64,000 nt of DNA from Stentor coeruleus (lineage: Eukaryota > Ciliophora > Heterotrichea > Heterotrichida > Stentoridae). The notes beneath the pieces were generated by a model that saw only the letters and a list, made by a program, of their open reading frames with translations, made no database searches and was not told the origin of the DNA. How positions within the stretch are numbered: the first letter of the stretch is position 1; each line of letters starts with the position of its first letter. Made by a program: the position numbers and the translations under genes. Shown here one piece after another: positions 53,266-62,995 of this stretch. The stretch spans positions 37,414 through 101,413 of the forward strand of contig MPUH01000119.1 of the NCBI GenBank assembly GCA_001970955.1, read 5' to 3'.

Positions 53266-54189
53266 TTACAAAGATAGCACTCGGAAAAAAGATTCACACG
53301 CCTTAAACTCCATATTCTCAACAATCCTAAAATCCTGATTGGCAAACACCCACATGCCATTTAAACTACACTCATCCCCAGTCCCATCTTCTATAATCCA
53401 TTTCTTCTGATTATTAAACACAACATTCGCATGGATTTTCGAAATCATCCCATCATCAATCACAACATTACATTTTTTACTTCTTCCTATAAGAATCCTA
53501 CACATATAAAATTCTTGTGCATGAAAACTATATACTTCAGTTAAAGCTCCTGTACGAAATATTTTAAGCCTAAGTTTTGGGAAAGTATCTTCATTGTTTT
53601 TATATAAAATGTTTACTAGGATGAAAGTTTCTCCAATACTTAATAAAGAATCATTTTCTAAAGTGTAAATCTCTGTAATTTTGATGAAAGTTCCAAAGCC
53701 TATAGGAAAGTCATGGAGGAAATAAGCATGTTCTGTAAGGTCGAAGTAGATCATAAAATGAGGTCCACGGAATTTGTTATTAAAGTGTTCATTAGCAAGT
53801 TTGCATTTAACATCGACTACATAATTACCTAATAAATCTTTGTATTTGCAGCCGAAGTAAACAACTCCATCTTGTAAATTCCTTTTTGATGATTCTATTC
53901 CTTTAGGTGTTATTTTCAAATCTCTTGTTTCAAAAGTGTTTGTCATAGAAAGGGCTATTGGACTATAGTCAATTTCTTGGACTCTGGCCATTCTTTCTGA
54001 TGTACTCCATTCTGTTAGGTTTATATAAGCAAGATCTATTTTTGCTTTTGTTGTTGTTGATTGTTCTTTGCGAATGTCTTCTTGATTTGTTGCTATGTTT
54101 GTGTGGCTGTTGAAGATGTCACTCGCTATCTCGGCAAAGCTTGGGTTGTTACGGCAGCACTATTTAGTTATTACAGCTGCATTTCCCAT
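53266..54189 (-). CDS. Double-FHA protein with MGNAACC N-terminus, two exons, 302 aa
   Basis: A 15-nt intron (54160-54174) follows a first exon of only five codons (MGNAA); exon 2 continues CCRNNPSFAEI. Together MGNAACC is a textbook dual-acylation signal: myristate at Gly2, palmitate on the adjacent Cys pair. The first half carries an FHA-like fold (GPHFMIYFDL…GFGTFIKI…LLSIGETFILVNI). The second is a canonical FHA domain: ILIGRSKKCNVVIDDGMISKIHANVVF, then SLNGMWVFA. Position SKIH replaces the usual SRxH. Likely a membrane-anchored phosphothreonine reader (inference). Paralogue of the gene at 47877 by order, exon layout and motif. Convergent with the AGC kinase at 51518, 272 bp apart. Confidence 0.85.
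54160..54174 (-). other. 15-nt intron
   Basis: GTAATAACTAAATAG, minus strand, phase 0, T9-A10; separates MGNAA from CCRNN. Without splicing the frame stops at the TAG. Confidence 0.9.
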
Positions 54190-54542
54190 AATATTCAAAT
54201 ATACTATAAAATATAAACAATGCTTTGGTATTTGGATTAAGGATTGGGTTGTTGTATATTAGAAGGAAGTAAGAGTTAGAGTTATGAAAATTATTATATT
54301 TTATGAGAAATTAAGCAGAAATGAAGATTTTAAGAATTTTATAGCGTTTTTTGGGATTTTGATAGAATTTCAATTGTGCTTTTTTTTTGGAATATGATTT
54401 TGTAGTTTTTTAAGCTGGGATTTTATTGATTTTAATAAATATTGAATTTTAACAGGTTATAGAAAAGTGCAAAATGAATATTTTTATTATGTGATTTTGC
54501 TTGCTTAGATATATGTTATTTTATTGTGATTTAGTTAGAATA

Positions 54543-55229
54543 CTCAACAGTTGGTTTATGTGCTAATATTAGATTCATATTAATTCAGAGGAAATTTTTA
54601 ACCTTCTTTTATAAGATATTTTATACTTAATTTAAGATTCTGAAGATTAAAAGATTTTATTATTCCAAAGAATTTTAGTCTTACCCTTAGATATAGTCTG
54701 CAGACAATTTGGAGCAGAAATTAAACCTTGTTCGATTATTAATACGAATTAATGGAAAGAATATTCTAATTTTGTAGGAGAAATAGAATGCAATTTCAAT
54801 TATGGGATGGAATCATATTCCTGATTAGTACCTGAAGTCTATGAAATATAATTGGAAGATATAGTTTCAATATCTCAAGAATAAGNCTCAACAGTTGGTT
54901 TATGTGCTAATATTAGATTCATATTAATTCAGAGGAAATTTTTAACCTTCCTTTATAAGATATTTTATACTTAATTTAAGATTCTGAAGATTAAAAGATT
55001 TTATTATTCCAAAGAATTTTAGTCTTACCCTTAGATATAGTCTGCAGACAATTTGGAGCAGAAATTAAACCTTGTTCGATTATTAATACGAATTAATGGA
55101 AAGAATATTCTAATTTTGTAGGAGAAATAGAATGCAATTTCAATTATGGGATGGAATCATATTCCTGATTAGTACCTGAAGTCTATGAAATATAATTGGA
55201 AGATATAGTTTCAATATCTCAAGAATAAG
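54543..55229. repeat. 343-bp direct repeat around a single N
   Basis: 54543-54885 and 54887-55229 are identical apart from one T/C difference, with the N at 54886. Largest of the eight N overlaps. Confidence 0.9.
54678..54881 (+). pseudogene. Decayed SRCR-like domain fragment
   Basis: One frame reads DIVCRQFGAE…PCS, then after stops EYSNFVGEIECNF and YEI*LEDIVSIS, matching the order VCRQLG … xIWLDDVxCxG of scavenger-receptor cysteine-rich domains if one TGA and two TAA codons are ignored. Three in-frame stops and lost cysteines mark it as non-functional. It recurs at 55022-55225 only because of the N overlap. Resemblance is to a short motif, so confidence is limited. Confidence 0.35.
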
Positions 55230-55244
55230 ACTAGAAATAAACTT

Positions 55245-55374
55245 TTAAATATATCTAAAGACAAGCCAATAAAAAGATTATGGAAGCTGTTTCTTGAACT
55301 CTTTAGATAATTAAATATATCTAAAGACAAGCCAATAAAAAGATTATGGAAGCTGTTTATTGAACTCTTAGACA
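55245..55374. repeat. 66-bp tandem duplication
   Basis: Two copies with period 66 (55245-55310 and 55311-55374), unit beginning TTAAATATATCTAAAGACAA, differing at about three positions. Unlike the N overlaps there is no N between, so this may be real. Confidence 0.8.
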
Positions 55375-55806
55375 AAATAGGGAAAATTATTTGTTGTAGT
55401 ACATTTTATATAATTTTTTTATGCCAATTTATTACAAATCTTTATGTAGAATGAATTAAGTATTGCATTTATATCATGATGTAATTCATAGCTAAACTAT
55501 TCTTAATCTATACATTTAATAAAATTCCTATATAAAAATGTTATAATTTAAACAATTTTAGAAGAATAATAAAGACTAAAGAATGATGCTAGAACTAAAG
55601 GTATTCGAATTTTGTTGTCATTATGTAAAGATTATAAAAATATATAATTAAAGCCTTCATTTTAAATCAATCATCCTTTCCATACAAAATCTCTATTACT
55701 CTAACAACCTTCCCTCTAAAAAAACTACACCCAACTAAAGCTACGATTTTTCTAAAATCTCTTCACGTCCATATCAATTTCGACTCATCATCTTTCACAT
55801 ATAAAA

Positions 55807-58800
55807 ATGGTAGGCCTAAGGGTATTCGAACGTAATCTTCCCGATGCATGCCGAGAGGCACATGAACAATCGCGTTTATTATCTTCATCATCTCTGATCG
55901 AAGGTCTGAGTTCATCTTCATCTTCAAACGACGAATCTTTTTTTTCCATCTGGATTCCATCAACCTATAGATTCCTCGACATTTACAAGCTTAGTAACCC
56001 CGAACTGAAGAAAGTCATTATGATCTTATATCGCCATATTCAAGAGTCTGAACTATCACTGGATGGCCTTTCAAGTACTCTGGCGTTGCTCAATCGGCTT
56101 CTTCGGTTCAAAAGGAAGTTAAAACTTTCAATCAATTGGAAAGATCTTTTAAATCTATATCAAAGCCTTCAACAAGAAACAAAATTCGCTATTTTCAGCA
56201 AAATCCAAATAGCTTCTATTATCTCAGAACTTGCTTATGTAACTAGAAGATTGAGAAAATACTTTAGTAATGACTCAGCTGGTCAAATTGTGGAAACATT
56301 TTCGAAAATGATGTCCCCAGGAAGTGAAAATGATCTAGCTTTAGTTTTTATGTGCAATTTTATCCCGAATAAAGGTAAAAACTCTTGTATTTGGGTGAAA
56401 GTGTTGTTAGATGCTTTGAGAGGTTATCATAGGAATTTGAATTTAGTTATAAATGTTGTTGCTTGTTTGGCTACAACTGCAAAGAATTACCCTGAGTTTG
56501 ATTGGACTGAGTATATGAGTGAAATTTATAATTTGGTCTTACCATCGATGCCCCTTTTGAATCATACAATGCCTAGGCCTAAAACTTATTATACGGAAAA
56601 TATCAAGACTGCAGCGTTTAGTCAGAAATTTATGGTTAGATCATCGTCATTTGCTAAATTTGTTGCTTATACACTTAGTTCAGAGAATTTTTACTTGCTG
56701 GAACAGTGGCTAAGAAATATGAGTTCAACTATTAAAGAAGGGAAAATGATATGCTCTGGGTATGTGAATTACATTTCACGCATTGCACATCATTATTGCA
56801 AAAGAACCCAACTTTCAACAGAAAACAAATTCCCAGCTCCTTCTTCTATCCTAACATCGAAATTAGTCAGTTTATTTCTCCCATACATCAATCTGATATT
56901 TTTTTCAGGTCATCTTTCTCAAATTGATAGGCTCTGTACCGATCTTAGCTACCTAGACCCATCTCAAGTCTTCCCTTTCATTCTTCAAAATTGTTTTTCT
57001 ATCCTCGAAGACTGTAATTTGCCTCATCTCGACACAATCTCAGTCCTCGATCACATTTCCAAAGCTCTTCTCGAACCAACAGTCTATAAACAAGGTTTAG
57101 ACTATCTACCTTTAATTCTTAGCATGAGTTTAAACGAATTTACTGGTGCTGATATGCTCAAATGTTGTAAAATCCTTCAACTTTATGGCCAAGTAGCATC
57201 AATGATAGAAATAGACATCGATTTATCAGTTTGGGCTGAAGAGTTTTTCAGATCTTTAATGATAGTTTTAAGTGAATTAGAAGAAAATAGTGAAAGTAAA
57301 CAAGAAAATGCTAGGGGGTTTAAAATAGAAGAAACTCTTGAAGTAAATCTTAAAATAATATCAAGTGCTGTTAGTGATGAGATTTTCAATATATGGGTTG
57401 ATGAGTTTTTTGATTTTATTAGTAGGAATAATTGTAGCAATGCTATTGGGGAGTTTGGTATTGTTATTGAGAATTTGGCAAGAAGACAAAGTGAAAAAGT
57501 TATGAGAAGGATGCTGAAGATGACTGTTAGTAGTATAGACCATACAGAAAAACAGTTTTTATGGAGATTAAATCTATTGGCTCATGCGGTTTGTTATGCG
57601 GGGAATAGTTTGCCAGGAGCTTTTAAAGAGATTGAGGATTTAATAGGCAAAGCTGGGGAGAAACATGATGATGAAGCTGGGACGTTGATTGGGTCGTATT
57701 TATGTGGACTTTTATCAGTATATCCTGAAGAATATAGTCATTTACTTCCTAGTAATCGAGGAAAAGCTTTGGATGCAAATGCTATACGTGGTAAACTAAC
57801 TAATCAGAAGAAAGAACTGGAGTTAGAAATATTTTGGCGTATTCCAGATGAAGCTTCTATAAATACTGCTAATGGGGTTATTGAAAAATATATTCTTAGC
57901 CTTCCTAGTAACAAATCTGAATGCAAAAAATACCTCAAACTTGCCTTACCATTAATCAAAGTTTGGAGCTCTCATATAAAAGTTCCACAAAATGTTGTTG
58001 GATTTGTAAGTTTACCTCTTGGAGGTTTTTATACAAAACTTTTAGACTTCGAAGAAAAGGTATCGTCTGTAATATTTTCTCTTAATCAAGCTAGTTTTGT
58101 AAAAGAAGACCCAATTTTACTTGAGTCCTTTGTTGGATTACTAGCGGCAGTGGTCCACAATCAAGACTTTTCATTATTTGAGATTAAAAAAAACAATAAA
58201 AGTATTAATGCAATGAGGAAAAAGTATTGCAATCCTTTCATCCAACCTAAAGATAAAAACTTACATGAGACAAGAGCATATCTTATACTTAAAACTGAGA
58301 ATTACTTCAAAGCTCTTATTGGAGCTGAGCTTTCCCAAAAGGTGTTTTCAAGTAATTTTGATGCTTTTTTTAAGATTTTGCTTGACCTTTCAGGAAACCC
58401 TTATAAGCAAGTTAGAACAAAAGCTATCAGCAGTCTTGATTCTTCTTTGAAATCATCTTTTATCAATCTGAAAAACATCATAAAACAGATTTGGGCAGAA
58501 AAAGGTACTATGCTTGATACAGGAAACAGTGAAGCGCTTAAGATCCAATTAGAACTTTTTGTAGAAAAAGGGACTTTATGGAGAAAAGACTTAGCGAATT
58601 CTGATTTCCTTATAATCAACTTATTAAAAGAAACTCACAACCTCGGAGATTTAGAGCTTCAAACCATGCTTTTTAATGTTTTTTGCAATTATGTTATGAG
58701 TTCTCAGCCGGCATGTCTAGTGAAAAGTGGGAAGATCATGCCAATACCAAATCCAAAAGCAGTGGATTATATAGAAAATATCATAAACTCCTGTTCTTCT

Positions 58801-60750
58801 CATCACTGGAGATCTAAAATTTACTATATAATTTACATGATCTTAAACATGCCAGCTATCTACAGTCAAAGTTCATGGGAAAAAATCTCAGCTTTTCTCA
58901 CTCAAATTATGTTGGATGAAAGTTTAGATATCCGTGAAACTGGTATTTTTGGAGTAATAACTGCTTTATACAATATAATCAAAACCCAAATGCCTGTCAA
59001 TACTACAGATTTCTGCCCATCAATGTTTGATGAGGAATCTAGGTATTTAGGTTCAGATGAAATCCTCAAAACTAAAGCTTATAAAATATATCAAGGCTGG
59101 GAAAACCATTCTGATAAAATCAAAGTTAAAAAGTCACTTAATTTAACCTCAGACCCTTTATGCGATTTTTTTACTTCAGCTGAGAAAATCAGGAAATTTA
59201 TAGAGTTTTCAGCAGTTGCTCATATGCAAGATTTAGAAGAGAATTTTGTTAGAAACCCAAGAACAGGGAATAATGAAAACATGAACTTTGCCGTGAGGTT
59301 TTTGAATAACCCATCAAAGTTCTTCACATCTTTGCTTATAGGCAGGGGGAAGTTTAGTAAAAAAGCTTCGAATTTTGTAAAAACTAAAGCTCAGCTTGTG
59401 AAGTTGTTTGGGAAAGTATATGGAGAAGATAAGGTAAAGGTTTTGGCTGATGTGTGCAAAGAATTTATTGTTATGGATAAATCTTATCAACTTAGTGCTT
59501 TAGAAATTATGGCTGGGATTGGTAATGCATGCAGATATTGGGATAATGCTGATTTATTTATCCAATTACTTGAGTTTACTTTGGCAAATTGTACTATTCA
59601 TGGGGTGATGTCTTGGGAAGAATCATTTGATTTTATTTGTTCTAAACAGACACCAAAGGATTTAATGAGGATTTTAGATGTGGTTTTAGGAAGTTTAATT
59701 GGAGCGACAAGTAAAAAAGTTGGAAAACTTTTGAAATTACTAAGGGTAGTCATTGAGAAACTATCTTGGAGAGGAGGGAGGGTTTATGAAAAAGTTTTTG
59801 AGTCAATTAGAAAACTCCCGTTTGATATTTTTACTGAACTAAGGAAGAGTATTGCTGAAGTTGTGAGTAAAGTGATATGTAGTACTTTCTATATTTCATC
59901 CTCCCAATCTCAATCCACAAATATATACAGCTCTCTAGAGCTTTCAACCAATCTCTACATTAACTACAATTCTGCAGCCCAAAATTACATCTTGTCAATA
60001 TCTCAAAACTCAGATAATCTATCACAGCAATTAATCCTTGATATTTTGTCTCAATTGCATAGTGACAGTTCTACAGACTACATCCTTTTCCCTTATCTTC
60101 AAAGCTCACTTACTTCAATTTTCTCTCTAATCCGTAGTCCAGACATAAAGCAAGTTACATCAGCAACTGAAGTCTTAAAATCTATGTCAGCCCTTCGTTG
60201 CACTCCTCAAGTCTATACTCCAATTCTTCTTTACATCCAATCATTAGGCACAAGCGATTCTAAAGTTCAAGAGCTCATAAAAGGTCTTCTTATAATAATG
60301 CCTTGGTACTACAGCCAGTTCACAATTCCAGTTCCTTTAGATTATTTTTTCTCAGTGATTTCATCAGGATCAGTAGAAGTAAGACAAACAGGAAAATATT
60401 ACTTATCTCTTATCTGGAAAGTTGCTAATGATGAAATAAAGGCTCAGGAATTCGAAAGTGCAAAAAAACTCAATGAAATTGATAAGACTTCAGGGGTATT
60501 TAGAATAAGTGCATTAGTCTTAGGGCAAAAAGAGTTTATTGAAAGTTGGAAAGGGCAAGCACTTGTTTTATTGTGTAGAATGAAAAAACATGGTGGAGAA
60601 ATTGCACAGTGTATTAATGCGACAATCGCTGATTTTTGGAAACACCATAAAGCTTGGTGGAAGAACTATCTTAACTACAGTAAGTCTTTTACTCAAGATG
60701 AGATTGAACTTATTGAGAGCTTTAATTCAGACCACTCTTATTTTGCTTAG
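55807..60750 (+). CDS. PSME4: Proteasome activator PA200/Blm10 (PSME4-like), 1647 aa
   Basis: A 4944-nt single frame of alpha-helical HEAT-like solenoid. Three regions match the PA200/Blm10 family: an N-terminal solenoid, a central BLM10-type segment (…LLEPTVYKQGLDYLPLILSMSLNEFTGADMLKCCKILQL near residues 415-455), and a C-terminal block (FWKHHKAWWKNYLNYSKSFTQDEIELIESF) that parallels the PSME4 terminus. The family caps the 20S proteasome and inserts a C-terminal HbYX-type tail. Here the tail is SYFA, where the family usually ends YYA: hydrophobic-aromatic-Ala is kept, but the penultimate Tyr is Phe. It is slightly shorter than human PSME4 (about 1840 residues). No introns; early residues are Ser-rich. 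Nuclear/cytosolic proteasome regulation is the expected role. Confidence 0.85.
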   Translation: MVGLRVFERNLPDACREAHEQSRLLSSSSLIEGLSSSSSSNDESFFSIWIPSTYRFLDIYKLSNPELKKVIMILYRHIQESELSLDGLSSTLALLNRLLRFKRKLKLSINWKDLLNLYQSLQQETKFAIFSKIQIASIISELAYVTRRLRKYFSNDSAGQIVETFSKMMSPGSENDLALVFMCNFIPNKGKNSCIWVKVLLDALRGYHRNLNLVINVVACLATTAKNYPEFDWTEYMSEIYNLVLPSMPLLNHTMPRPKTYYTENIKTAAFSQKFMVRSSSFAKFVAYTLSSENFYLLEQWLRNMSSTIKEGKMICSGYVNYISRIAHHYCKRTQLSTENKFPAPSSILTSKLVSLFLPYINLIFFSGHLSQIDRLCTDLSYLDPSQVFPFILQNCFSILEDCNLPHLDTISVLDHISKALLEPTVYKQGLDYLPLILSMSLNEFTGADMLKCCKILQLYGQVASMIEIDIDLSVWAEEFFRSLMIVLSELEENSESKQENARGFKIEETLEVNLKIISSAVSDEIFNIWVDEFFDFISRNNCSNAIGEFGIVIENLARRQSEKVMRRMLKMTVSSIDHTEKQFLWRLNLLAHAVCYAGNSLPGAFKEIEDLIGKAGEKHDDEAGTLIGSYLCGLLSVYPEEYSHLLPSNRGKALDANAIRGKLTNQKKELELEIFWRIPDEASINTANGVIEKYILSLPSNKSECKKYLKLALPLIKVWSSHIKVPQNVVGFVSLPLGGFYTKLLDFEEKVSSVIFSLNQASFVKEDPILLESFVGLLAAVVHNQDFSLFEIKKNNKSINAMRKKYCNPFIQPKDKNLHETRAYLILKTENYFKALIGAELSQKVFSSNFDAFFKILLDLSGNPYKQVRTKAISSLDSSLKSSFINLKNIIKQIWAEKGTMLDTGNSEALKIQLELFVEKGTLWRKDLANSDFLIINLLKETHNLGDLELQTMLFNVFCNYVMSSQPACLVKSGKIMPIPNPKAVDYIENIINSCSSHHWRSKIYYIIYMILNMPAIYSQSSWEKISAFLTQIMLDESLDIRETGIFGVITALYNIIKTQMPVNTTDFCPSMFDEESRYLGSDEILKTKAYKIYQGWENHSDKIKVKKSLNLTSDPLCDFFTSAEKIRKFIEFSAVAHMQDLEENFVRNPRTGNNENMNFAVRFLNNPSKFFTSLLIGRGKFSKKASNFVKTKAQLVKLFGKVYGEDKVKVLADVCKEFIVMDKSYQLSALEIMAGIGNACRYWDNADLFIQLLEFTLANCTIHGVMSWEESFDFICSKQTPKDLMRILDVVLGSLIGATSKKVGKLLKLLRVVIEKLSWRGGRVYEKVFESIRKLPFDIFTELRKSIAEVVSKVICSTFYISSSQSQSTNIYSSLELSTNLYINYNSAAQNYILSISQNSDNLSQQLILDILSQLHSDSSTDYILFPYLQSSLTSIFSLIRSPDIKQVTSATEVLKSMSALRCTPQVYTPILLYIQSLGTSDSKVQELIKGLLIIMPWYYSQFTIPVPLDYFFSVISSGSVEVRQTGKYYLSLIWKVANDEIKAQEFESAKKLNEIDKTSGVFRISALVLGQKEFIESWKGQALVLLCRMKKHGGEIAQCINATIADFWKHHKAWWKNYLNYSKSFTQDEIELIESFNSDHSYFA

Positions 60751-61623
60751 TTAAGATAAGTTATTAGTTAGTATTTTTTATGAATTAGTATTAATTGTTG
60801 AGATTAATGGGTAAATCCATGTTTAAAAGTGTAAAGCTTGGGATAAAACTGATTAAAAAGTTGTTATATCTCAAAAATAGCTTATTGGCATTAAAAAAGA
60901 TAAAATAAAATAAGATAAGATTATATTTTATTTTGAAAGCAATATTAGCGATGGGAGCTATGGGAGTTATAGAGATATATATGAAGTAATCTCTAAGCTT
61001 GTATTAAAAACTCAATATCAAATTTACTCGAACAGAAGTCTTAGAATCATCAAAAATTAAAAACATATACCATTAAGTTAAGTATAGAATAGTTGAAAAG
61101 AATAAGCNAAAACTGATTAAAAAGTTGTTATATCTCAAAAATAGCTTATTGGCATTAAAAAAGATAAAATAAGATAAGATTATATTTTATTTTGAAAGCA
61201 ATATTAGCGATGGGAGCTATGGGAGTTATAGAAATATATATGAAGTAATCTCTAAGCTTGTATTAAAAACTCAATATCAAATTTATTCGAACAGAAGTCT
61301 TAGAATCATCAAAAATTAAAAACATATACCATTAAGTTAAGTATAGAATAGTTGAAAAGAATAAGCTTAAAAGAGTTATGCAAAATTTTATGTTAACTTA
61401 CTTTCAGCAAGTAAATTACTAAGTTAAATATATTTTTTAGATAAATTTATGAAATAGAAACGGGTACTGAATATGCAAGAGTACAAAAAAATATAAAATC
61501 CATATTATAAGATATACTAACAGATCACTTCAAAAAAATTATAAAAGAATCATACCTCAATAACTACAAATATATTGATTTTGACAAGTTTTCTTCAGTT
61601 TATGAACCAAAATAAATTATTAA
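60751..61623. other. Convergent intergenic spacer with N overlap
   Basis: Between the PA200 (+) and coiled-coil (-) genes. Most of it is the 60845-61366 duplication; nothing else supportable. Confidence 0.7.
60845..61366. repeat. ~260-bp direct repeat around a single N
   Basis: 60845-61107 recurs at 61109-61366 around the N at 61108. The right copy is about 5 bp shorter (one AAAAT/TAAAA unit fewer) with a couple of substitutions, consistent with allelic contig ends. Confidence 0.88.
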
Positions 61624-62928
61624 TTATCTATGATTTATTTCATGTATATACTCAGCCAATATCGAATCAGCTTCCTGATATTCAAGCTTAGCCACTTCAC
61701 TTCCATTAAAGCTAGAAATATTTCCCAAACTATCTTCTTCTGAGCTTTTCACCTCTTTTTTTTCAGATTCTTCAGTAGCACGAGCTTTATTAACATAATT
61801 TTCTTCATGAGTCAAATATTCTAAAGTATTACTCATAGCACGTTTCCTTTTTTTCTTAAAACTTTTCATTCTCTCAGGGCTTTTGTCTGAGTACTTTTTC
61901 CCATTTACCATTATAACAAGTTTTGCGTTTTTTTGCATCTGCATTTTTATCTGTGTCCTTAGATTGTTTAGCAATTCTGTTTTTTCTTTACATTTTCTTT
62001 CAAGATATTCGCTTTTAGATTTTATTTGAGAGTGAAGGTCGTTTTGTATTTTTTTTTCAGAGACTGAGTTCCTAACAACTTTTGTGAAGTCTAGTTTAGG
62101 TAGGTTAGGTTTTGATTTGGTTTCAATTTGGAGCTTATCTGGAAAACAGATTTCTGAAGAACTGCTATCAGAGTTTTCTATGTTTATATAGACGGACATG
62201 TCTAGGGCTTGGGTCGAAGCTAGATTTGCAGCTTTTTTACTTCGGATCATTGGGTTTTTTAAAAGAACCCGGTATTGGTTTAAGTGGGCTGAGAGAGTTT
62301 TATAGTGTTCTGCGAGCTCTTCAGATTGCATTTCAGCGATTTGGAGCTTTTTAGACACTTTAGATAAGGAAAACTTTATTTTTTCAATTTGTTTGAACAT
62401 GTAGAGGTGGTCTTCGGACAATGGGAGAATTATGACACTTTCGTTTTTTAGTTTGGAAATCTCAGCTTCCATAGCTTCAATTTTTGTTTTAAGATTACTT
62501 ATCCGCGCTTCTTTTTTATCTAGAACGTATTTTACATCACTTATCTGTTCATCAGACTCTTGAATTAGCTCTTGCTCCTTTCTTAAAGCTTCTTCAGAAA
62601 GTTGCTCAGAGATTAAAACTCTTCCCAGTATCATGTCCCTTTCACGTTTAGCTTTTTTCAATGTGTTAAGTAGGCTGAAGTTTTTCTCCAATGCATTTTC
62701 CAAATTCTTTATAGGTACATGACTAGCAACTTCTGTATCTATAGACGAATCTGTGCGTCTATGAGAAATTATGACCTGCGCGGAGAGCATTTCAGAAAGT
62801 AAACGTTTAGTATTTAAAAGGCAAAATTCCAAATCACTCTTATATGTTCTCAATTGTTCCGACTCCTGTTCCAAAAATTTAAGCCGAGTTTGTCTTCTAG
62901 CCGTCATTGGTTCGTTTACACTCCACAT
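61624..62928 (-). CDS. Coiled-coil protein, 434 aa
   Basis: Residues about 10-250 are coiled coil (LKFLEQESEQLRTYKSDLEF, LDKKEARISNLKTKIEAMEAEISKLK), with a short Ser/Asp-rich hinge near 270, a second short coiled coil (about 305-345) and a basic then acidic disordered tail. No enzymatic or membrane domain. No family assigned; cytoskeletal or basal-body role is compatible but unproven. Minus strand, upstream of which lies the LRR gene with 67 bp between. Confidence 0.7.
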   Translation of the reverse strand: MWSVNEPMTARRQTRLKFLEQESEQLRTYKSDLEFCLLNTKRLLSEMLSAQVIISHRRTDSSIDTEVASHVPIKNLENALEKNFSLLNTLKKAKRERDMILGRVLISEQLSEEALRKEQELIQESDEQISDVKYVLDKKEARISNLKTKIEAMEAEISKLKNESVIILPLSEDHLYMFKQIEKIKFSLSKVSKKLQIAEMQSEELAEHYKTLSAHLNQYRVLLKNPMIRSKKAANLASTQALDMSVYINIENSDSSSSEICFPDKLQIETKSKPNLPKLDFTKVVRNSVSEKKIQNDLHSQIKSKSEYLERKCKEKTELLNNLRTQIKMQMQKNAKLVIMVNGKKYSDKSPERMKSFKKKRKRAMSNTLEYLTHEENYVNKARATEESEKKEVKSSEEDSLGNISSFNGSEVAKLEYQEADSILAEYIHEINHR

Positions 62929-62995
62929 TTATAGGCTTTTTACAATTCCCAAAAAATTTATTAACAAATTCTTATCCCAATATACGATTTTATAT

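Larger units (their letters stand above)
54190..55806. other. Divergent intergenic region with duplications
   Basis: 1.6 kb without an intact gene. It holds a decayed SRCR-like fragment (twice, because of an N overlap) and a 66-bp tandem duplication. Confidence 0.65.

Noticed and set aside
87-60750. A reassigned genetic code (TAA/TAG as Gln or TGA as Trp, as in other ciliates)
   Set aside because: Genes end cleanly at TAA, TAG and at least one TGA, and apparent internal stops fall inside 15-nt introns.
4430-61366. N-flanked direct repeats as transposons or real segmental duplications
   Set aside because: Each repeat abuts a single N, has no terminal inverted repeats or ORF, and copies are adjacent and near-identical; unmerged assembly overlap explains all eight.
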